From Flavobacterium agrisoli (lineage in GTDB: Bacteria > Bacteroidota > Bacteroidia > Flavobacteriales > Flavobacteriaceae): 64,000 nt of DNA. The position numbers were made by a program, and so were the translations under genes. Below are positions 58,907 through 64,000 of the stretch, one piece after another. Each line of letters opens with the position of its first letter. The stretch's first letter is position 1. The notes under the pieces are model-generated. The model saw only the letters and a list, made by a program, of their open reading frames with translations. It made no database searches and was not told the DNA's origin. The stretch spans positions 1 through 64,000 of the forward strand of contig NZ_JAEHFV010000007.1 of NCBI RefSeq assembly GCF_016522065.1, written 5' to 3'.

Positions 58907-59908
58907 TTAATCATTTAACATTTTCCAAAGTTTGTCTTTTAACTCCGTCAAACCTTGTTGAGCAACAGAAGAGATAAACAAATACGGAATCCCTTTAAAC
59001 GAGACATCCAGTTCCGCTTTCAACTCAGCTTTCAACTCGTCGTCGAGCATATCACATTTAGAGATTACTACCAAACGTTCTTTGTCCAACATTTCTGGAT
59101 TGTATTTGGTTAATTCATTTACCAAAATATCATATTCTGCTTTGATGTCGTTTGCATCGGCTGGAACCAAAAACAACAACGTTGAGTTACGCTCGATATG
59201 ACGCAGAAAATAATGTCCTAACCCTTTTCCCTCGGCCGCTCCTTCAATAATTCCGGGAATATCCGCAATAACAAAAGATTGATAATCACGATACGCGACA
59301 ATTCCTAAATTGGGTTTTAAAGTCGTAAAAGGATAATCGGCAATTTTAGGTTTTGCAGAAGTTAAAACGGATAATAAAGTAGATTTCCCCGCATTAGGAA
59401 ACCCAACTAGTCCCACATCGGCTAAGACTTTTAATTCTAAAATCACATCCATTTCGGTACCTAACAAACCCGGTTGAGCATAACGCGGTGTTTGATTGGT
59501 TGAACTTCTAAAATGCCAGTTTCCTAAACCACCTTTTCCTCCTTTGGCCAAAATTTGTCGTTCCCCATCTTCGGTAATTTCAAAAAGTACCTCGCCAGTT
59601 TCTTTATCTTTTACCACTGTTCCTAAAGGTACTTCGATAAATTTATCCTCGCCATCGGCTCCCGTACTTCGATCAGATCCGCCATCACCACCATGTCCCG
59701 CTTTTATATGTCGAGCAAACTTTAAATGAAATAATGTCCACAATCCTTTATTACCTACTAACACCACATGTCCTCCACGGCCACCATCTCCTCCATCTGG
59801 CCCACCTTTTTCAATAAATTTTTCTCTGTGTAAATGCGTAGATCCGCGTCCACCTTTACCTGATGAAACATAAATTTTAACGTAATCTACGAAATTTCCT
59901 TCTGTCAT
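58907..59908 (-). CDS. obgE: GTPase Obg
   Basis: A 333-residue ribosome-associated GTPase for 50S assembly and stress control. The glycine-rich Obg fold occupies residues 1-158 ([39 protein letters not shown]). The G domain has G1 GFPNAGKST (169-177), switch region [12 protein letters not shown] and G3 [16 protein letters not shown]. The acidic C-terminal OCT domain of Bacillus Obg is absent. Confidence 0.98.
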   Translation of the reverse strand: MTEGNFVDYVKIYVSSGKGGRGSTHLHREKFIEKGGPDGGDGGRGGHVVLVGNKGLWTLFHLKFARHIKAGHGGDGGSDRSTGADGEDKFIEVPLGTVVKDKETGEVLFEITEDGERQILAKGGKGGLGNWHFRSSTNQTPRYAQPGLLGTEMDVILELKVLADVGLVGFPNAGKSTLLSVLTSAKPKIADYPFTTLKPNLGIVAYRDYQSFVIADIPGIIEGAAEGKGLGHYFLRHIERNSTLLFLVPADANDIKAEYDILVNELTKYNPEMLDKERLVVISKCDMLDDELKAELKAELDVSFKGIPYLFISSVAQQGLTELKDKLWKMLND

Positions 59909-60023
59909 GTTCTTTATTTTATCACTGATTAAAACCTAACATAATCCCATATTTATTGGGTTTATTTACATTCTATCAACATTTTGTTTGTAATGCCTTT
60001 TTCTGAAATCAAATTAGAATTTA

Positions 60024-61304
60024 TTATTCTTTTGATTTTCTTTTTTTGATTAATACTTTATCAATTTTTGCTCCGTCCATGTCGATAATTTCAAACTGAA
60101 AATCATGCCAATTGAGTTTATCTCCCTGTTTGGGAATACGCGACAATTCGGTCATAATCATACCACTTACAGTTGTTACTTCATAATCGGTTATTAATTC
60201 ATCAAGTTCAAAATACGTTAAAAAATCGTGTAAAGAATAATGCCCATCGACTAACCAAGTTCCATCTTCGCGTTCAATTAATTGAAATTCTTCCTTATAA
60301 AAATCGGATACATTCCCGACTAAGGCTTCTAGTATATCGTTTAGAGTGATAATTCCTTGAAAAACGCCGTATTCATCGGTTACCAAAGCATAATGTATTC
60401 CGGTAATTTTAAAATTTTCTAGTGCTTTGTAAGCAGTGGTTTGCTCCATTACATAAGAAGGTTCCTTCATAATTTTTGCCAAACTAAAATCGGACGTTTC
60501 GAGGGCTGCAAAAATACTTTTTAATGTTACCACTCCCACTATATCATCAAAATTTTCATTATATACGGGGTAATTGGTAAACAAATCCTCTAGAACTGCT
60601 TTTTTTACAGCAGTCGCATCCCAATTTAACTGTAGCATTTCGACCGACTTTCGGTGTGTCATTAATGAGTTGACCTTTCTATCTCCGATATGAAAAACCC
60701 GCTCTACAATATCTTGTTCAATTTCTTGCACTTCGCCTCCTTCGGTACCTTCTTTTATAATCGCTTTAATTTCTTCTTCGGTAACTTTACCATCGGTAGA
60801 AGGTTTTATTTGCAAAACATTCAATAAAAAATCGGTAGAAGTAGTCAACAACCAAATAAACGGAGCGGTAATTACCGAAACAACTTTCATGGGCATGGCC
60901 GCCATTTTGGCAATAGCTTCGGGATAATTTAAACCGATTCTTTTGGGCAATAATTCGCCTAAAACCAAGGAAAAATAGGTTAATAAAACCACTACAATTC
61001 CCACTGCAATCGAATCAGCATAAGGCTTTAATGCATCAAATTGTGCTACAAAAAGCTGTACATCGGCCGTAATTTTGTCACCACTGTAAATACCCGTTAA
61101 AATTCCAATTAGGGTAATCCCTATTTGAACAGTCGATAAAAATTTATTAGGCGAATTGGCTAACTCTAAGGCAATTTTGGCGCTTTTATTTCCTTTTTTT
61201 GCCGAAGTTTCTAATCGGGTTTTACGAGCCGAAATCAAGGCAATTTCCGACATCGAAAAAAAGCCGTTTAACAGAATTAATAAAAAAATAATCAGTATTG
61301 CCAT
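60024..61304 (-). CDS. HlyC/CorC family CNNM-CBS membrane protein
   Basis: A 426-residue protein. The CNNM (DUF21) domain has about four helices (IIFLLILLNGFFSMSEIALI; VVVLLTYFSLVLGELLPKRI). A CBS pair follows (VNSLMTHRKSVEMLQLN; HYALVTDEYGVFQGIITLND), then a CorC_HlyC transporter-associated domain (WLVDGHYSLHDFL). Family members are linked to Mg2+ or Co2+ efflux. GldE of gliding bacteria belongs to the same family, but no ssb or gldD gene is near, so I do not call it GldE. Confidence 0.9.
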   Translation of the reverse strand: MAILIIFLLILLNGFFSMSEIALISARKTRLETSAKKGNKSAKIALELANSPNKFLSTVQIGITLIGILTGIYSGDKITADVQLFVAQFDALKPYADSIAVGIVVVLLTYFSLVLGELLPKRIGLNYPEAIAKMAAMPMKVVSVITAPFIWLLTTSTDFLLNVLQIKPSTDGKVTEEEIKAIIKEGTEGGEVQEIEQDIVERVFHIGDRKVNSLMTHRKSVEMLQLNWDATAVKKAVLEDLFTNYPVYNENFDDIVGVVTLKSIFAALETSDFSLAKIMKEPSYVMEQTTAYKALENFKITGIHYALVTDEYGVFQGIITLNDILEALVGNVSDFYKEEFQLIEREDGTWLVDGHYSLHDFLTYFELDELITDYEVTTVSGMIMTELSRIPKQGDKLNWHDFQFEIIDMDGAKIDKVLIKKRKSKE

Positions 61305-61373
61305 AACGGTTTCTATATTAACCTTGTTTTAAACAACAAAAGATTTGCCACTCACAAATCCTTTTAAAATTTA

Positions 61374-61432
61374 AAAACCATTAAGAAATTTTGCCTTATT
61401 TATTTAAAAATACTGTTCTTCTTAATGGTTTT
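61374..61432 (-). terminator. Possible terminator after adk
   Basis: AAAACCATTAAGAA (61374-61387) and TTCTTAATGGTTTT (61419-61432) pair perfectly over 14 bp across a 31-base AT-rich loop. The long loop and short T run make this weaker than the other terminators here. Confidence 0.5.
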
Positions 61433-61495
61433 CTACCTTTTATCGCGCTATTTTCTTATTGTATTTAAGAAACAGCACAATTATTTTATATTAAA

Positions 61496-62068
61496 TTACA
61501 AATTATCAATCACAGTACTCAAACGCTCGGTAATTTCTGCAATAGAACCAATTCCGTTTACAGCATGAAATTTATCTTGCTCTTTGTAAAAGCCCATTAA
61601 AGGCGCTGTTTTTTCGTTGTATTCTTGGTAACGATTGCGAATTTTTTCTTCATCTTGGTCGTCTGTTCTTCCGCTTGTTTTTCCTCTTTCTAACAAACGA
61701 GCCACTAAAATTTCGTCATCAGCTTCTAATGCAACCGTTGCGGTAATTTTTTCTCCTTTTGAAACTAAAAATGCATCTAGAGCTTGTGCCTGTGCAATTG
61801 TTCTTGGAAAACCGTCGAATAAAAAACCTGCTGACTCAGGATTTTTTTCTACTTCGCTTTGCAACATTTTGATGGTTACTTCATCCGGAACCAAATCGCC
61901 ATTATCCATATAGGTTTTAGCTAATTTTCCCAATTCAGTTTCATTTTTGATATTGTATCTAAAAATATCGCCTGTTGATAAATGGGTTAAATTGTATTTT
62001 TCTTTTAAAAATTCTGCTTGAGTTCCTTTTCCGGCACCTGGTTTTCCGAATAAAACAATGTTGATCAT
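61496..62068 (-). CDS. adk: Adenylate kinase
   Basis: A 190-residue enzyme converting ATP and AMP to two ADP. The P-loop is GKPGAGKGTQ (residues 8-17), the AMP-binding part LSTGDIFRYN, and FLFDGFPRTIAQAQALD is the signature. The LID is short (RGKTSGRTDDQDEEKIRNR) with no zinc Cys. In many bacteria adk sits in the spc operon; here it is remote. Confidence 0.98.
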   Translation of the reverse strand: MINIVLFGKPGAGKGTQAEFLKEKYNLTHLSTGDIFRYNIKNETELGKLAKTYMDNGDLVPDEVTIKMLQSEVEKNPESAGFLFDGFPRTIAQAQALDAFLVSKGEKITATVALEADDEILVARLLERGKTSGRTDDQDEEKIRNRYQEYNEKTAPLMGFYKEQDKFHAVNGIGSIAEITERLSTVIDNL

Positions 62069-62177
62069 AAAGTTTAATTTAAAATTTAAAAATGTATCGA
62101 AAGAAAAGCAAACACGCTAATTTCAATATATTTTTAGTGGGTAATCTTGGTTATTTATTATGTTATTAATCTATTTT

Positions 62178-62708
62178 TTACTCTTTTAATTGATAAACTG
62201 CTGGTAAATTTCGTCCCAAGCCGTCGTAATCCAAGCCGAAACCTACTATAAATTTGTTTGGAATTCGAATGCCAACATAATCAATTTTAATATCTTGTTT
62301 GTAAGCCTCTGGTTTAAAAAACAACGTGGCAATTTTAAAGCGTTTTACATTTTGACTTTTAATACTTTTTTTCAACGCTACTAATGTGTTTCCGGTATCC
62401 ACAATATCTTCAATCAACACCACCGAACGCCCAGATAAATCTTGGTTTAAACCAATCAGTTCGCTCACTTTATTAGTTGATTCTGTTCCTTCATACGAAG
62501 CCATTTTTACAAAACTTACTTCGCATTGCCCTTTGTAATGTTTCATGAAATCGGCAACTACCATAAAGGCTCCATTTAAAACACCAATAAATAGAGGCGT
62601 TTCTTCGGCAAAATCATCTTCTACGAGTCGAGCAATTTGCGCTAAGGCAAAATCAATTTCTTGTGCAGAAATAAACGGAACAAATTGTTTATCGTGAAGT
62701 TGAATCAT
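62178..62708 (-). CDS. hpt: Hypoxanthine phosphoribosyltransferase
   Basis: A 176-residue purine-salvage enzyme that joins hypoxanthine or guanine to PRPP. The PRPP-binding motif is VVLIEDIVDTGNTL, the base-specificity region is KIDYVGIRIPNKFIVGFGLD, and MASYEGTESTNKVSEL forms the flexible loop. I chose ATG 62708; a longer frame to 62783 would span the TATCTTTG promoter element. Confidence 0.95.
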   Translation of the reverse strand: MIQLHDKQFVPFISAQEIDFALAQIARLVEDDFAEETPLFIGVLNGAFMVVADFMKHYKGQCEVSFVKMASYEGTESTNKVSELIGLNQDLSGRSVVLIEDIVDTGNTLVALKKSIKSQNVKRFKIATLFFKPEAYKQDIKIDYVGIRIPNKFIVGFGLDYDGLGRNLPAVYQLKE

Positions 62709-62732
62709 TATTTCGAAATTTAAAATAATGGA

Positions 62733-62740
62733 CAAAGATA
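62733..62740 (-). promoter_or_regulatory. Promoter -7 element of hpt
   Basis: Minus-strand TATCTTTG lies 24 bases before ATG 62708. A TTG is present 26 bases upstream, slightly beyond the usual spacing. Confidence 0.5.
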
Positions 62741-62893
62741 CAGAATTACAAACAATTTGCCCATACCAAAAAAAAGGATCCAAATAAGTTGTAAAGGCTG
62801 TTAAATATCAGTTAATAATTACAAGAAAATCCTGAAAACTGAGATAAAAAGTAGTAAATTGATATGAAATAACTCCTTACAATACTTTAAATT

Positions 62894-64000
62894 ATGAAAA
62901 CATTATCTACACTATACGGTTTATCCTTCTTAGCCTTACTTACTTCCTTCAACGGTCAAGTTAAAAAAGAAGAAAAGGAAACATTGGCTAAACAACCCAA
63001 TACAGTTGTAAAAACCGCCATTGGCTATCTTACCTTACCGCCACCTTTTGCGACCGAATCAAAAACCAATAATAGTAAAGTGATTGGCTGGCCGGAAGGC
63101 AAAACACCAAAAGCTCCCGAAGGTTTTACTGTGACAAAATTTGCCGATGGATTCGAAAACCCGCGTTGGACCTATATCGCACCCAATAATGACATTTTTG
63201 TGGTAGAAAGCGGAACAAAAAACAGTAAAAATCAAATTACAGTTTTGCGTGATGCCAATAAAGATGGAACTTTTGAAACCCGAAAAATTTTCATTACAGA
63301 TTTGAACAAACCTTTTGGAATGTTGGTGTTAAATGGCTATTTCTACATTGCCAACACTGATGGACTATACCGATACCCTTACACAAACAGTCCTCTAAAA
63401 TTAGAAACAAAAGGCGAAAAAATACTGGAACTTCCGGCTGGAGGTTACAACAATCACTGGACAAGAAATATCATTTCGAATGCTGATGGAAGCAAAATTT
63501 ACGTTTCTGTAGGCTCTGCAAGCAATGTGGCCGAACACGGAATGGATAAAGAAATACGACGTGCCGATATTCTTGAAATTAATCCAGATGGAACGGGTGA
63601 AAAAATATACGCAAGTGGACTAAGAAATCCGGTGGGAATGGATTGGAATCCGGTTACAAAAGAGCTTTGGACGGCCGTTAACGAGCGTGATGAATTGGGC
63701 GATGATTTGGTACCCGATTATATAACGAGTGTAAAAAAAGACGGTTTTTATGGTTGGCCTTATTCGTATTACGGAAATTTACTCGACCCAAGAATGAAAG
63801 GCGAACGAAAAGATTTGGCAGCAAAAGCCATTATTCCGGATGTTCCGGTTGGTTCACACACGGCATCGTTAGGTTTAGCATTTTACACCCAAGATAAATT
63901 TCCAGCAAAATATAAAAATGGTGCATTTGTCGGACAACATGGTTCTTGGAATCGCTCGAAAATATCGGGTTATAAAGTGCTTTTTGTACCTTTTGCAAAC
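62894..64000 (+). CDS. Glucose/sorbosone (PQQ-dependent sugar) dehydrogenase-like protein, cut by window end
   Basis: The open frame runs from ATG 62894 to the last base, 369 codons without a stop, so the C terminus is outside. A signal peptide is present (KTLSTLYGLSFLALLTSF). The body has beta-propeller features: FADGFENPRWTYIAPNNDIF, YVSVGSASNVAEHG, SGLRNPVGMDWNPVTKELW and GSHTASLGLAFYT. These match soluble glucose dehydrogenase/sorbosone dehydrogenase relatives that oxidise sugars with PQQ in the periplasm. Whether it binds PQQ is not shown. It diverges from hpt. Confidence 0.85.
   Translation, partial: MKTLSTLYGLSFLALLTSFNGQVKKEEKETLAKQPNTVVKTAIGYLTLPPPFATESKTNNSKVIGWPEGKTPKAPEGFTVTKFADGFENPRWTYIAPNNDIFVVESGTKNSKNQITVLRDANKDGTFETRKIFITDLNKPFGMLVLNGYFYIANTDGLYRYPYTNSPLKLETKGEKILELPAGGYNNHWTRNIISNADGSKIYVSVGSASNVAEHGMDKEIRRADILEINPDGTGEKIYASGLRNPVGMDWNPVTKELWTAVNERDELGDDLVPDYITSVKKDGFYGWPYSYYGNLLDPRMKGERKDLAAKAIIPDVPVGSHTASLGLAFYTQDKFPAKYKNGAFVGQHGSWNRSKISGYKVLFVPFAN

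Noticed and set aside
60024..61304. Calling the CBS-domain protein GldE (gliding motility)
   Set aside because: The family fits, but neither ssb nor gldD is adjacent, which is the usual context of gldE; it is better called a general HlyC/CorC paralogue.

Overview
The window looks like the chromosome of a member of the Bacteroidota, most likely a Flavobacterium-like member of the Flavobacteriaceae. It is AT-rich. Many genes are preceded by the Bacteroidota -7 promoter element TAnnTTTG, and start codons have A-rich upstream sequence instead of clear Shine-Dalgarno sites. It carries a SusC/SusD-type outer-membrane uptake locus, an S46 dipeptidyl peptidase, DUF2490, UpxY-like and Wza/Wzc-type genes, and the Bacteroidota ribosomal gene order (rpsL-rpsG-fusA-rpsJ-rplC with no tuf; secY followed directly by infA).

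Layout. 1-2.1 kb: a zeta-toxin-like kinase and small partner gene sit in long repeat-filled intergenic DNA. 2.1-8.8 kb: a minus-strand surface-polysaccharide block in the order wza-like, wzc-like, UDP-sugar epimerase, ugd, UpxY-like antiterminator. Its last two intergenic gaps are made of short tandem repeats and a 130-bp duplication. 8.8-16.6 kb: housekeeping genes (recR, CoA-binding protein, marC, two guanidino-group-modifying enzymes, gltA, eno, carA). 16.7-34.0 kb: the ribosomal protein superoperon (rpsL to rplQ, minus strand) with one promoter before rpsL, a second before rplC, and a terminator after rplQ. 34.1-41.8 kb: an Omp85-like protein, then a SusC/SusD locus with two more lipoproteins. 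41.8-49.9 kb: rlmB, a DUF2490 protein, a rhomboid protease, rarA, a nucleotidase, radC and mpl. 50.0-58.7 kb: a 2167-residue alpha-2-macroglobulin that carries a SusC-like regulatory-plus-plug module inside it, convergent with an S46 dipeptidyl peptidase. 58.9-64.0 kb: obgE, a CBS-domain membrane protein, adk, hpt and the start of a glucose/sorbosone dehydrogenase-like protein cut by the window end.

Working together. The translation genes form one co-oriented block of about 17 kb. wza-, wzc- and epimerase-like genes are packed as an operon for export of a UDP-sugar-derived polymer, with ugd supplying UDP-uronic acid. The SusC/SusD locus has no carbohydrate-active enzyme and no sigma/anti-sigma pair beside it, so its substrate is unknown.

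The observations most worth following are (1) the SusC-like CarboxypepD_reg/plug module placed where the bait region of an alpha-2-macroglobulin should be; (2) a family of mainly 7-bp tandem repeat arrays that start at or inside the stop codons of unrelated genes; (3) two TTGATCAA palindromes 31 bp apart on the marC promoter; and (4) hairpins in three long internal spacers of the ribosomal operon. No tRNA, rRNA, CRISPR array, transposase or prophage gene was recognised.
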